From Lithodes maja (lineage: Eukaryota > Arthropoda > Malacostraca > Decapoda > Lithodidae): a DNA stretch of 64,000 nucleotides. The notes beneath the pieces are model-generated. The model worked only from the letters and a program-made list of their open reading frames with translations. It did not search any database and was not told the origin of the DNA. Where the stretch lies: contig JBAKBP010004419.1 of assembly GCA_037953745.1 (NCBI GenBank), positions 62,001 to 126,000 on the forward strand. The letters are read 5' to 3'. A program made the translations under genes and the position numbers. Below, piece by piece: positions 19,344 to 30,179 of this stretch (positions within the stretch are counted from its first letter, which is position 1; every line of letters starts with the position of its first letter).

Positions 19344-22300
19344 GTGGGGAGATTGTAGGCACCAATCGATCAGGGCTAGACCCAGGTGAGGTTATAGGCA
19401 TGTGATAAAGAGTCGCTGGAACTCCTGTTTCATTTGCTTGGCCTCTCTTACTGATTTTCTTTGTGCCTCATTTACACTGAGAGCAATCCAGCTAGCTCTC
19501 ACAAACACCTCCTCCTCCTATCCACTTCACTACACTAAACATGCACACCACACTTCATTCCTCCACACCAAAATTAAAAAAACACAAAATGATGAATTTT
19601 AGCCCAGCCTCGGAGTCCCCAGGGGGGGGACCATAAATGCCCCCTCACCCGACCGACCATCCCCTGACGACCCCACACAATTACCTGGACCTCGGCCTGT
19701 TACTCTTTCTATTAATTTCTGCAACATTCGCGGACTTTCCTCTAACTTTCACTCTGTTGAGCACCATCTCTCCTCCTACAAACCTGATCTTCTCTTCCTC
19801 ACCGAAACCCAGGTGTATGTAGCAACATCCAGCAACCCCTTCTCTGTATCCTCCTACTTTCTCTATCCTAGTTTCAAAGCCAAAGGCGGATGTTGTGCAT
19901 TTGTGCACAACAAACTCACTTGCTCTCGTGTTCCCGATTTCGACTCCTCTGAATTCTCAACTTTATGGCTCAAACTTTCCTGTCATTCTCTTACTAAATA
20001 TTTCTGTGCTGTCTATCTTTCCCCTAACTCTACCAACTTTCCTAAATTCTTTGACTATCTAAACTCTACAGTGGAACACATTCTATCCATTTCTCCTTTC
20101 TCAGAAATCTCCATCTTAGGAGATTTCAACGTTCACCACCGCCAATGGCTCTCCTCTCACACTACTGATCCACCTGGTGAACAAGCCTACGTCTTTTCTA
20201 TCCTAAATGACCTAGTTAGTTCAGCAACCCACCCGTATCCCGGATCGCATCGGAGATCGGCCCAACATTCTTGACCTGTTTCTAACTTCTAACCCTTCTT
20301 CTTATACTGTCGATCTTTTCTCTCCTTTGGGCTCCTCTGATCATAAACTTATCTCTGTCACCTGTCCTATCTCTCCAGTACAGCCACCCGATCCTCCTAG
20401 CCGGCGGCGCTTGTGGCACTTTGGTGCTGCCGACTGGGAGGCTCTTCGGCAGTACTTCTTTAATTTCCCATGGAATGATTTCTGCTTCCATGGCCGAGGA
20501 CCCTCGGAGAGTGCTGAACGCATTACCGAGGTAATCCTATCGGGCATGGAAGCATACATTCCATTCTCTTTCTCTCAGACTAATGCTAAAAAATCTTGGT
20601 TTACTCACGCCTGTTCTACTGCTGTCCGCAATAAGGAGGAAGCATTCAAACGGTACCGACGCCTTAAAACTCAAGACTCTCATTCTTCAAATGTTTCTGC
20701 CCGGAATCAAGCCAAATCTGTTCTTCGACTTGCCAAACACTCTTTCATCAATAATAAATGCACTGAACTATCCAACTCTAGCTCTTCCCAAGCTTTCTGG
20801 CATCTAGCCAAAAACCTCTCCAACAATTTCTCTTCCTCGTCTTTCCCTCCCCTTTCCCACTCTGATGGCACAACCATCACTTCTTCCTCTGACAAAGCTA
20901 AACTCTTCGCTCAAACTTTTGCTAGAAACTCCACCTTGGATGATTCCGGTGCTATTCCTCCCTCTCCGCCCTCCTCTCTCTTACTTATGCCTAATATCCT
21001 AATCTCTTCTAAAAATGTACTTTCTACCCTCTCTGGGCTTAACACTAATAAGGCGTACGGTCCAGACAGTGTTCCTCCTGTTGTTCTCAAAAACTGTGCT
21101 TCCGTGTTGACTCCCTGCCTAGGCAAACTCTTTCGTCTCTGTCTATCCTCTAACGTCTTCCCTTCATGCTGGAAGTTTGCTCACATTCAACCTGTCCCAA
21201 AGAAGGGTGACCGCTCTCAACCCTCCAACTATCGTCCAATTGCTCTTATCTCTTGTCTTTCTCAAGTTTTTGAAACTATTCTTGCTTCCAAATTTCTTAA
21301 GCATTTCTCTTCTCATAATCTGCTCTCAGATCGCCAGTATGGCTTCCTTAAGGGTCGCTCTACTGGTGATCTTCTTTCATATCTTACTAACTCTTGGTCA
21401 TCCTCCTTTCGGGACTTCGGTGAGACTTTTTCTATTGCACTAGACATATCGAAAGCCTTCGATAGAGTCTGGCATAAATCTTTAATTTCTAAACTACCCT
21501 CCTTCGGTTTCTATCCCTCCATCTGTGCCTTTGTCTCTAATTTCCTTTCCGGCCGTTCCATAGCTGCGGTTGTGGACGGCCATTGTTCACTTCCTCACCC
21601 TATAATCTCCGGTGTTCCTCAGGGCTCTGTCCTATCTCCTATTCTCTTTCTAATTTTTATAAATGATCTCCTTAACTGTACCTTAATTCCCATCCATTCA
21701 TACGCAGACGACTCAACCTTACACTACTCCATTAGTTTTTCAGAACGCCCCAGCCAGCAATCCCTCAACGACAAACGTAATGAAGCCATAGAACTCTTAA
21801 ATTCTGATCTAAATACTATTTCCAATTGGGGCAGAGAAAACCTTGTTAACTTTAATGCTTCCAAAACCCAATTTCTCCATCTATCTACCCGTCAGGATCT
21901 CCCAGCGGACTATCCCTTATTCTTCAACAATACAAAAATCAACCCTTCATCTTCTCTCAATATTCTTGGTGTCTCTTTTTCTTCTGCTCTCATTTGGAAG
22001 GACCATATTACCAGTCATGCTAAGGTAGCCTCCCAGAAGCTGGGTGTGCTCAACCGCCTTAGGGGGTTCTTTTCCCCTGCACAGCTTCTTGCTCTGTACA
22101 GGGGCATAGTGCGCCCTTGTATTGAGTATTGTTCACATGTGTGGGGAGGTTCCTCTCACACCGCTCTCCTAGACAAAGTTGAAAGGAAGGCCTTTCGTAT
22201 CATTAACTCCCGTCCACTCACCAACTCTCTGCAATCTCTCTCTCTCCGCCGCAATGTTGCATCTCTCTCGCTATTCTATCGCTACTATAATAATCAGTGT

Positions 22301-22650
22301 TCCTCAGAGCTATCCCAGTGCATACCACCTCCTTTACGTAGGGCACGTGGTACCCGTCTTGCAACTCAATCCCACCCCTACTCTGTGCAACTCTCCAACC
22401 CAAGAGTGAAACGTTACTCTCAAACTTTCTTCTACTCAACATCTGAGCTCTGGAACTCTCTCCCAGAATCAGTCTTTCCCTCTTCCTATGACTTAAATTG
22501 CTTCAAACTCCGTGTGTCCAGGCATTTTGGCTCGAACGTCCCTTGATTTTGGCCCTGTCACTCTTTCAACTATGGGGGAGGCACTTGCTATAGGCAGTTA
22601 TGCCTTTTGCCTCCCTCAATCACATAGAAAAAAAATAAAATAAATAAACT
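19344..22650 (+). mobile_element. Jockey-like LINE, copy 1 (full length, frameshifted)
   Basis: Begins GTGGGGAGATTGTAGGC, the same point as the copy at 43894, marking the true 5' end. A ~290-bp 5' UTR precedes one endonuclease-RT frame; the 3' UTR (GGGGGAGGCACTTGCTATAG...) ends in an A-rich tail. There is no separate Gag-like ORF1. The exact clade is not resolved by eye. Confidence 0.88.
19633..22546 (+). pseudogene. LINE endonuclease-reverse transcriptase, broken by a 5-bp deletion
   Basis: Endonuclease motifs: FCNIRGLSSNF, LFLTETQ, ILGDFNVHHRQW and, after the break, GSSDHKLISV. RT motifs: AYGPDSVPPVVLKNC, NYRPIALIS, DISKAFDRVWHKSL, SGVPQGSVLSPILF, and HSYADD, which carries the catalytic aspartates. 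Relative to the two sister copies, five bases are missing near 20213 (CCTAGTTAG against CCTAGAGCAGTTAG), shifting the frame between the two endonuclease halves. The rest (20327-22546) is open to the normal stop. No ATG is in frame with the endonuclease start; an upstream ATGATG at 19589 is separated from it by an 8-base G run that does not keep the frame. Confidence 0.88.
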
Positions 22651-23036
22651 GCACAAAATCCTCTAAATATAACTATAATGAAATTAAAAAAGGCGTCGCC
22701 GGCACAGAAGGGGGTAAGAAATGCATCCTAACCATTTCCTACACCCTGTAAATGCTTATTTTGTTTTTTGTTAAAATAGGACTTCAGAGGCTATCAACCC
22801 TATTGGATTATTAAGCCAGCACACTGCAAGTCAAGAATCGCGAAGGACTGGAGCCTCTTATCGAGAACTCCAGTCCCTTGTGTTTAAATGCTTACAATTT
22901 GTGTTTCCCTTATATACAGTATTATGAACCCGTTCCCAGTACAAACTAGTTTGTTTTGGGTGTCCACAATACTCACGATACGATACACCGAGCTAATTTC
23001 AAAGCAGTGGTTAGCCATCAACATTCATAACAATAC
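22651..23036. other. No gene seen
   Basis: Unique-looking sequence between the LINE tail and the solo LTR. Its last four bases, ATAC, are the target duplication of the solo LTR. Confidence 0.5.
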
Positions 23037-23720
23037 TGTGACGCTCCTGCATAGTAGCCACGTGCGGGCATGCGCGAGTGTCGGCTGCCCAGCCGTTTAG
23101 AAACCGGCTGGCGGCAGCCGGCTGGCGGCAGCCGGCTGGCCGGCTTTTCCTTAGTATATATCCTACGACAATGTAACTAATGTCTGGGATATTCTTATGT
23201 TGTTTCACAGCTTGAAGCTGCCCTTATTCTTAACCAACACATCTTAGTATATTTTATTCTCGATAGTTGATTGTTTCATTATTATATATAAGATGTAAGT
23301 CTAGTGAGAGTGGGAGGAGACGAGCGGGAGAGAGAGAGCGAGCGAGCAGGGTGGGGGAGGCGAGTGTTGCTTTTCCTCCTCCTCCCTCCTCCCTCCCGGA
23401 GGAGTTGCTCGCCCGCGTGGCCTTTTCTCTCGGTTTTGATTGGCTGGTGGTTCCTGGCGCCTTCTGCAGGCCTGCTGCCGGGTGACGTAGCGGCCTGTGA
23501 TTGGCTGACCACCGTGCCTTTGTGTGGGATCCTGGAGGGGTCCAGAGGAGCTATTCTCCTCAGAGCTCACCTCACTGTCGTACCCTTCGGACCCCCTTGA
23601 TATCTATCCCTCTCAACCCCACTTAGAAACTTTCTCTCTTACTTTGTATACCTTCTTTCCACTACTTCACAAATCTATTTAATTATCCCATCCCCTTGAT
23701 AGACCTTATATCTATTATTG

Positions 23721-25600
23721 GAGCCTTTGATTACTTTGGAAACATCGGAAGTCATGCCAAGACTGTATTGGGCCTAACTGGATCGAACTTTCTCCACAAG
23801 CAGGCAAATGAACTTCTGAATAATCCAAATGATGACAAAATGTTTTGGTCTGCTCTTAACTCATTTAAATCCAACTTCGCTGCTGTTTCATCCATTCCAC
23901 CATTAAAGTCTCCGACTGGCAATCTTGTAAGTGACCCGCGAGGTAGGGCTGACCTTCTTGCGGATGTTTTCTCCACCAACTCAACCTTAGATGAAGTAAA
24001 TCAGGATGTCCCTGTACTTAGTTTTGGTTTGCCTGAGGTTCCCTCACTTAAGGTCAACACCAGACATGTCAAAGCTATTTTGCAGAATCTCTCGGTAGAT
24101 AAGACTCCTGGTCCAGATGAAATTCCTCCAATAGTACTTAAGAATTGCTCCTTGGTGCTCGCTCCTGTATTGGCAAAAACAATCCGTCTGTTTACTCATA
24201 CCTCATGCTTCCCAGTACCCTGGAAAGAAGCAAACATCCATCCAGTTCCTAAAAAAGGTGCCTCTTCAGATCCATCAAACTACAGCCCAATAGCTATAAC
24301 TTCCACTCTTGGTAAAGTCTTTGAAATTATATTAAATAATCACATAATTAAGCATCTTGAGAATAATAAATTAATCAGTGATAGGCAATATGGTTTTAGA
24401 TGATGTCGATCAACTGCAGACATGCTTTGCCTTCTTACGCATCAAATCAACCAAGCTACAGACCAACATGGTGAAACACATACAATAGCACTGGATATAT
24501 CAAAGGCATTTGATAGAGTCTGGCATCGATCCTTATTGTCGAAGATGTCACACTACGGCCTTGCATCATTAGTTCCACTAATTTCTTCTTATCTTCATAA
24601 CAGAAAAATATGTGTAATGGTAGATGGCCTTTATTCTCAATTTCACTCAATAAATGCTGGTGTTCCCCAGGGATCAGTTTTGGCCCCAATTCTGTTCCTC
24701 ATTCATATCAATGATCTCATATCTACCACTCATAATCCAATACATTCCTACGCAGATGACTCAACACTCCACAGTTCCTTCACATTTACCAATTCTGTCA
24801 CCCAACCTGATCTTATAAATTCAAAAATAAACACTGCAATTTCTCTGAACCAGGACCTTTCTAGAGTTAATGGATGGGGACAAAGGAATCTAGTTTCCTT
24901 TAATGCACAGAAAACCAGGTACATTCAATTTTCTAACCGACAGAATCTCACTGACTCCCATATATTTGTTAATGATGTAAATATTCCCACTTCCCCTAGT
25001 ATTGACATTCTCGGTGTAACATTAACTACTAACTTGAGCTGGACACATTATGTTAGAAGCATTGCTAAGAATGCCTCTAAAAAACTGGGACTCCTGTACA
25101 GAGTTCGAGAGTTCTTCACTGACGAGCAGTTGGCCGTGATATATAAAAGTCATGTGCGTTCTCAGATGGATTACTGTTCACCTCTGTGGGGTGGAAGTGG
25201 AGTGGTTGCATTGAGGCAGTTGGACAGGATTCAAAATAAAGCTATTAGATTAATCAATAACCCTGCAATCACACAGGACCTTCCTACATTATCCATACGA
25301 GGAGACGTTGCGTCCCTTGCATTATTCTACAGATATTTTCACAGCAATTGTTCCGAGGAGCTTGCTTCAATTGTGCCGCCTCTCCACATCTTTCCCCGTA
25401 GAACTAGGGCAGCTGAGAGCGCCCATGAATTTACACTTTCTCCTCCACAATGCAGAACTTCTGCTTATCAGAATTCATTTATCCCCAGAGCTGCTACTCT
25501 TTGGAATTCACTTCCCTCGAATTGCTTTCCACAAACTTACAATCTACAAATGTTTAAATCCAGTTGTTACAAACATTTTATGAATGGAGGATGCCTTTAG
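23721..25600 (+). pseudogene. LINE reverse transcriptase with one nonsense codon
   Basis: Frame in two pieces separated only by a TGA at 24401-24403; both pieces are in the same phase. Motifs: DKTPGPDEIPPIVLKNC, HPVPKKGASSDPSNYSPIAI, DRQYGFR then the stop where relatives have a basic residue before GRST, DISKAFDRVWHRSLLSK, AGVPQGSVLAPILFLIHIND and HSYADDSTLH. The C-terminal MDYCSPLWGGSG and LWNSLPSNCFP are present. It is related to the LINE at 19344 but clearly a different family. The C of GRST is also altered to TGT (CRST). A 5' truncation and the stop make it inactive. Confidence 0.87.
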
Positions 25601-25681
25601 GCACATGGACCTTTTTGTTTTATCTGTGTTTTTCCTTCCTCCGTTCATTGTCTCTTAAAAAAAAAAAAAAAAAAAAAAAAA
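23721..25681 (+). mobile_element. Second jockey-like LINE family, 5'-truncated, nested in the solo LTR
   Basis: The LTR sequence TATCTATTATTG stops at 23720 and resumes as ATTGTATTAACG after a poly-A run (25657-25681). Only ATTG can be a target duplication. The element lacks the endonuclease and starts just before the RT. Confidence 0.87.
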
Positions 25682-26320
25682 TTGTATTAACGACGAGCTC
25701 TCAGATAATTAGATAGGATTTTGGGCCTTATGCAGAGATATAATTGTTAATGAGACCTAGGAAGCTTTTTTTGTTGTCTCATATTTGGTGGTTTCATGCT
25801 TGCTAGTGTGTTCTTGTGGCAGGTGAGCAGGGGCTAGACCGGAGGGGAGGTTTTTTTGCGATCCTTTAAGTGAAGTCTGCTGGTGCGAGTCCTGTGGACC
25901 TGCACGACTTTACTAGGATACCCGTGGGAGTCTGGGGGCATTTTCTTGTCTGTGTGCCTGTGTGTCTAGTGTTGTGTTGTGTGAGGGCCCTTGCCTAGTC
26001 CACTCAGCACTGCGCTAGCACGTCTTGCGTTTGTTCTAGGGTCGCCAGGAGAGAGTCAGATACTTGGGATCTGAATCTCTCAAGAGAGCACCCTTTCAAT
26101 TAGAGTAATTAGGCGCACAGACTTGGGAACGTCCCTAGGCTAGAGCAGGTGGCTCAGCCCGGGTATCCGAAGCCTATATCCTTCCGGCTAGACCTCTGCC
26201 ACCTGGCAGATTAACAGCTAGGGGTTTATTATTTCTGTATGCTTGTTATAGTGCCACAGTTTACCGTTTTTGTGAGCATTGTGAGTCAGGGTGTGGCTTA
26301 GAGACTCTGTCCGAGCAGGC

Positions 26321-29300
26321 TTTTTTTTTTTTTTTTTTTTTTCTATGTGATTGAGGGAGGCAAAAGGCATAACTGCCTATAGCGAGTGCCTCCCCCATAG
26401 TTGAAAGAGTGACACGGCCAAAATCAAGGGACGTTCGAGCCAAAATGCCTGGACACACGGAGTTTGAAGCAATTTAAGTCATAGGAAGAGGGAAAGACTG
26501 ATTCTGGGAGAGAGTTCCAGAGCTCAGATGTTGAGTAGAAGAAAGTTTGAGAGTAACGTTTCACTCTTGGGTTGGAGAGTTGCACAGAGTAGGGGTGGGA
26601 TTGAGTTACAAGACGGGTACCACGTGCCCTACGTAAAGGAGGTGGTATGCACTGGGATAGCTCTGAGGAACACTGATTATTATAGTAGCGATAGAATAGC
26701 GAGAGAGATGCAACATTGCGGCGGAGACAGAGAGATTGCAGAGAGTTGGTGAGTGGACGGGAGTTAATGATACGAAAGGCCTTCCTTTCAACTTTGTCTA
26801 GGAGAGCGGTGTGAGAGGAACCTCCCCACACATGTGAACAATACTCAATACAAGGGCGCACTATGCCCCTGTACAGAGCAAGAAGCTGTGCAGGGGAAAA
26901 GAACCCCCTAAGGCGGTTGAGCACACCCAGCTTCTGGGAGGCTGCCTTAGCAAGACTGGTAATATGGTCCTTCCAAATGAGAGCAGAAGAAAAAGAGACA
27001 CCAAGAATATTGAGAGAAGATGAAGGGTTGATTTTTGTATTGTTGAAGAATAAGGGATAGTCCGCTGGGAGATCCTGACGGGTAGATAGATGGAGAAATT
27101 GGGTTTTGGAAGCATTAAAGTTAACAAGGTTTTCTCTGCCCCAATTGGAAATAGTATTTAGATCAGAATTTAAGAGTTCTATGGCTTCATTACGTTTGTC
27201 GTTGAGGGATTGCTGGCTGGGGCGTTCTGAAAAACTAATGGAGTAGTGTAAGGTTGAGTCGTCTGCGTATGAATGGATGGGAATTAAGGTACAGTTAAGG
27301 AGATCATTTATAAAAATTAGAAAGAGAATAGGAGATAGGACAGAGCCCTGAGGAACACCAGAGTTTATAGGGTGAGGAAGTGAACAATGGCCGTCCACAA
27401 CCGCAGCTATGGAACGGCCGGAAAGGAAATTAGAGACAAAGGCACAGATGGAGGGATAGAAACCGAAGGAGGGTAGCTTAGAAATTAAAGATTTATGCCA
27501 GACTCTATCGAAGGCTTTCGATATGTCTAGTGCAATAGAAAAAGTCTCACCGAAGTCCCGAAAGGAGGATGACCAAGAGTTAGTAAGATATGAAAGAAGA
27601 TCACCAGTAGAGCGACCCTTAAGGAAGCCATACTGGCGATCTGAGAGCAGATTATGAGAAGAGAAATGCTTAAGAAATTTGGAAGCAAGAATAGTTTCAA
27701 AAACTTTAGAAAGACAAGAGATAAGAGCAATTGGACGATAGTTGGAGGGTTGAGAGCGGTCACCCTTCTTTGGGACAGGTTGAATGTGAGCAAACTTCCA
27801 GCATGAAGGGAAGACGTTAGAGGATAGACAGAGACGAAAGAGTTTGCCTAGGCAGGGAGTCAGCACGGAAGCACAGTTTTTGAGAACAACAGGAGGAACA
27901 CCGTCCGGACCGTACGCCTTATTAGTGTTAAGCCCAGAGAGGGTAGAAAGTACATCTTTAGAAGAGATTAGGATATTAGGCATATGTAAGAGAGAGGAGG
28001 GCGGAGAGGGAGGAATAGCACCGGAATCATCCAAGGTGGAGTTTCTAGCAAAAGTTTGAGCGAAGAGTTTAGCTTTGTCAGAGGAAGAAGTGATGGTTGT
28101 GCCATCAGAGTGGGAAAGGGGAGGGAAAGACGAGGAAGAGAAATTGTTGGAGAGGTTTTTGGCTAGATGCCAGAAAGCTTGGGAAGAGCTAGAGTTGGAT
28201 AGTTCAGTGCATTTATTATTGATGAAAGAGTGTTTGGCAAGTCGAAGAACAGATTTGGCTTGATTCCGGGCAGAAACATATGAAGAATGAGAGTCTTGAG
28301 TTTTAAGGCGTCGGTACCGTTTGAATGCTTCCTCCTTATTGCGGACAGCAGTAGAACAGGCGTGAGTAAACCAAGATTTTTTAGCATTAGTCTGAGAGAA
28401 AGAGAATGGAATGTATGCTTCCATGCCCGATAGGATTACCTCGGTAATGCGTTCAGCACTCTCCGAGGGTCCTCGGCCATGGAAGCAGAAATCATTCCAT
28501 GGGAAATCAAAGAAGTACTGCCGAAGAGCCTCCCAGTCGGCAGCGCCAAAGTGCCACAAGCGCCGCCGGCTGGGAGGATCGGGTGGCTGTACTGGAGAGA
28601 TAGGACAGGTGACAGAGATAAGTTTATGGTCGGAGGAGCCCAAAGGAGAGAAAAGATCGACAGTATAAGAAGAAGGGTTAGAAGTTAGAAACAGGTCAAG
28701 AATGTTGGGCCGATCTCCGATGCGATCCGGGATACGGGTGGGTTGCTGAACTAACTGCTCTAGGTCATTTAGGATAGAAAAGACGTAGGCTTGTTCACCA
28801 GGTGGATCAGTAGTGTGAGAGGAGAGCCATTGGCGGTGGTGAACGTTGAAATCTCCTAAGATGGAGATTTCTGAGAAAGGAGAAATGGATAGAATGTGTT
28901 CCACTGTAGAGTTTAGATAGTCAAAGAATTTAGGAAAGTTGGTAGAGTTAGGGGAAAGATAGACAGCACAGAAATATTTAGTAAGAGAATGACAGGAAAG
29001 ATTGAGCCATAAAGTTGAGAATTCAGAGGAGTCGAAATCGGGAACACGAGAGCAAGTGAGTTTGTTGTGCACATATGCACAACATCCGCCATTGGCTTTG
29101 AAACTAGGATAGAGAAAGTAGGAGGATACAGAAAAGGGGTTGCTGGATGTTGCTACAGACACCTGGGTTTCGGTGAGGAAGAGAAGATCAGGTTTGTAGG
29201 AGGAGAGATGGTGCTCAACAGAGTGAAAGTTAGAGGAAAGTCCGCGAATGTTGCAGAAATTAATAGAAAGAGTAACAGGCCGAGGTCCAGGTAATTGTGT

Positions 29301-29468
29301 GGGGTCGTCAGGGGATGGTCGGTCGGGTGAGGGGGCATTTATGGTCCCCCCCCCCTGGGGACTCCGAGGCTGGGCTAAAATTCATCATCGTGTTTTTTTT
29401 TATTTTGGTGTGGAGGAATGAAGTGTGGTGTGCATGTTTAGTGTAGTGAAGTGGATAGGAGGAGGAGG
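26321..29468 (-). mobile_element. Jockey-like LINE, copy 2, antisense, nested in the solo LTR
   Basis: On the plus strand it begins with a run of 22 T (the poly-A tail) and ends in GGATAGGAGGAGGAGG, about 150 bp short of the full 5' end shared by the other two copies. The LTR reads GAGCAGGC before it and CCTGACTA after it; the intact LTR of element B has GAGCAGGCTTGCCTGAC, so insertion left essentially no duplication. Confidence 0.88.
26424..29339 (-). CDS. LINE endonuclease-reverse transcriptase, intact frame
   Basis: Open throughout, about 970 codons including the N-terminal endonuclease. Endonuclease: FCNIRGLSSNF, LFLTETQ, GGCCAYVHNKL, ILGDFNVHHRQW, RPNILDLFLTSN, GSSDHKLISV. RT: KAYGPDGVPPVVLKNC, NYRPIALISCLSK, YGFLKGRSTGDLL, DISKAFDRVWHKSL, SGVPQGSVLSPILFLIFIND, HSYADDSTLHYS. 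It ends with a conserved LWNSLPESVFPSSYDLN region. All catalytic residues seen in sister copies are present, with no stop or frameshift. There is no in-frame ATG ahead of the endonuclease: the frame is closed by a TGA beyond a 10-base G run, and the upstream ATG pair is in another phase. The start is therefore set at the open region, not at a proven initiator; GTG at 29162 is the next non-ATG option but would cut off the endonuclease start. Confidence 0.87.
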   Translation of the reverse strand, partial: NAPSPDRPSPDDPTQLPGPRPVTLSINFCNIRGLSSNFHSVEHHLSSYKPDLLFLTETQVSVATSSNPFSVSSYFLYPSFKANGGCCAYVHNKLTCSRVPDFDSSEFSTLWLNLSCHSLTKYFCAVYLSPNSTNFPKFFDYLNSTVEHILSISPFSEISILGDFNVHHRQWLSSHTTDPPGEQAYVFSILNDLEQLVQQPTRIPDRIGDRPNILDLFLTSNPSSYTVDLFSPLGSSDHKLISVTCPISPVQPPDPPSRRRLWHFGAADWEALRQYFFDFPWNDFCFHGRGPSESAERITEVILSGMEAYIPFSFSQTNAKKSWFTHACSTAVRNKEEAFKRYRRLKTQDSHSSYVSARNQAKSVLRLAKHSFINNKCTELSNSSSSQAFWHLAKNLSNNFSSSSFPPLSHSDGTTITSSSDKAKLFAQTFARNSTLDDSGAIPPSPPSSLLHMPNILISSKDVLSTLSGLNTNKAYGPDGVPPVVLKNCASVLTPCLGKLFRLCLSSNVFPSCWKFAHIQPVPKKGDRSQPSNYRPIALISCLSKVFETILASKFLKHFSSHNLLSDRQYGFLKGRSTGDLLSYLTNSWSSSFRDFGETFSIALDISKAFDRVWHKSLISKLPSFGFYPSICAFVSNFLSGRSIAAVVDGHCSLPHPINSGVPQGSVLSPILFLIFINDLLNCTLIPIHSYADDSTLHYSISFSERPSQQSLNDKRNEAIELLNSDLNTISNWGRENLVNFNASKTQFLHLSTRQDLPADYPLFFNNTKINPSSSLNILGVSFSSALIWKDHITSLAKAASQKLGVLNRLRGFFSPAQLLALYRGIVRPCIEYCSHVWGGSSHTALLDKVERKAFRIINSRPLTNSLQSLCLRRNVASLSLFYRYYNNQCSSELSQCIPPPLRRARGTRLVTQSHPYSVQLSNPRVKRYSQTFFYSTSELWNSLPESVFPSSYDLNCFKLRVSRHFGSNVP

Positions 29469-30082
29469 CCTGACTATGAGTGAGAAGCACACCTGTATGT
29501 GGTTATGTTGCGAGTTGCTGCCTTTATTTAATTATACCTATGCCATTATACACTGTATGGCCTATCACTAGTATTTATTCCTGCTTATGAGTTAAGAGTT
29601 CTCTAAATCCGTAACTTACTTTCTTTGCTAAGCATCAGATCCTACAGTAGCTGCATGCAGTTTAGAAACCTGCATCTTGTCTACCTGTACGATGTTTTGA
29701 GGACTGTTTGCTTTCACCTTCTTTCACGCAGGGGTGATTAGTTGTATTAATTAACGTAACGTTAAATGTACTTTCTTCTAGTTTGTTATTAAATTGTTTC
29801 TGCAATTTAATTCCGTTATCTATCTTTTCCTTGAAGCTTTAAGTCAACTTAATTGTGTGATCTTTTATATAGCCTGCTTGACTATCAGCAGTCTATAGTG
29901 CGTGCACCCTGTAACCGAGTCATAGGATACCTTGTTGTCCAGGCAGGACTCTTGACGGTTTAGGGTGGTTTGTTGCCTGGGTTTATAGATAAGGGTGGGA
30001 TCTAGCGTTTTCCGTTGTTGCTTGTCGCCGCATACCTAGTCCAATAGAAAGAGCCCAGTGTTTATATATCCCAGGACTAACA

Positions 30083-30179
30083 ATACTAATACATTAGATA
30101 TTACAATAGTTACAAAACATTGCATGTTTTTTTGTGGTGTCCTTGTAATAAATTAATATAATTGACAATTAATTAATGA
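30083..30179. other. AT-rich spacer between two LTRs
   Basis: About 100 bp; begins with the ATAC duplication of the solo LTR and ends in ATGA, a possible target site for the next LTR. Confidence 0.5.

Larger units (their letters stand above)
23037..30082 (+). mobile_element. Solo LTR (element B family) carrying two nested LINEs
   Basis: Starts TGTGACGCTCC and ends CCCAGGACTAACA, as the LTRs of element B do. It is flanked by ATAC on both sides (23033-23036 and 30083-30086). The LTR sequence comes in three segments (23037-23720, 25682-26320, 29469-30082) separated by two LINEs; together they make about 1.94 kb, matching element B's ~1.9-kb LTR. No internal region or second LTR exists, so it arose by LTR-LTR recombination before the LINEs arrived. 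Confidence 0.88.

Noticed and set aside
23285..23292. TATATAAG as the promoter of the solo LTR
   Set aside because: Present in the B family, but no initiator at the right spacing was seen; too weak to annotate.
22888..23600. Small frames at the start of the solo LTR suggesting a host gene
   Set aside because: The sequence belongs to the LTR, as shown by alignment with the LTRs of element B.
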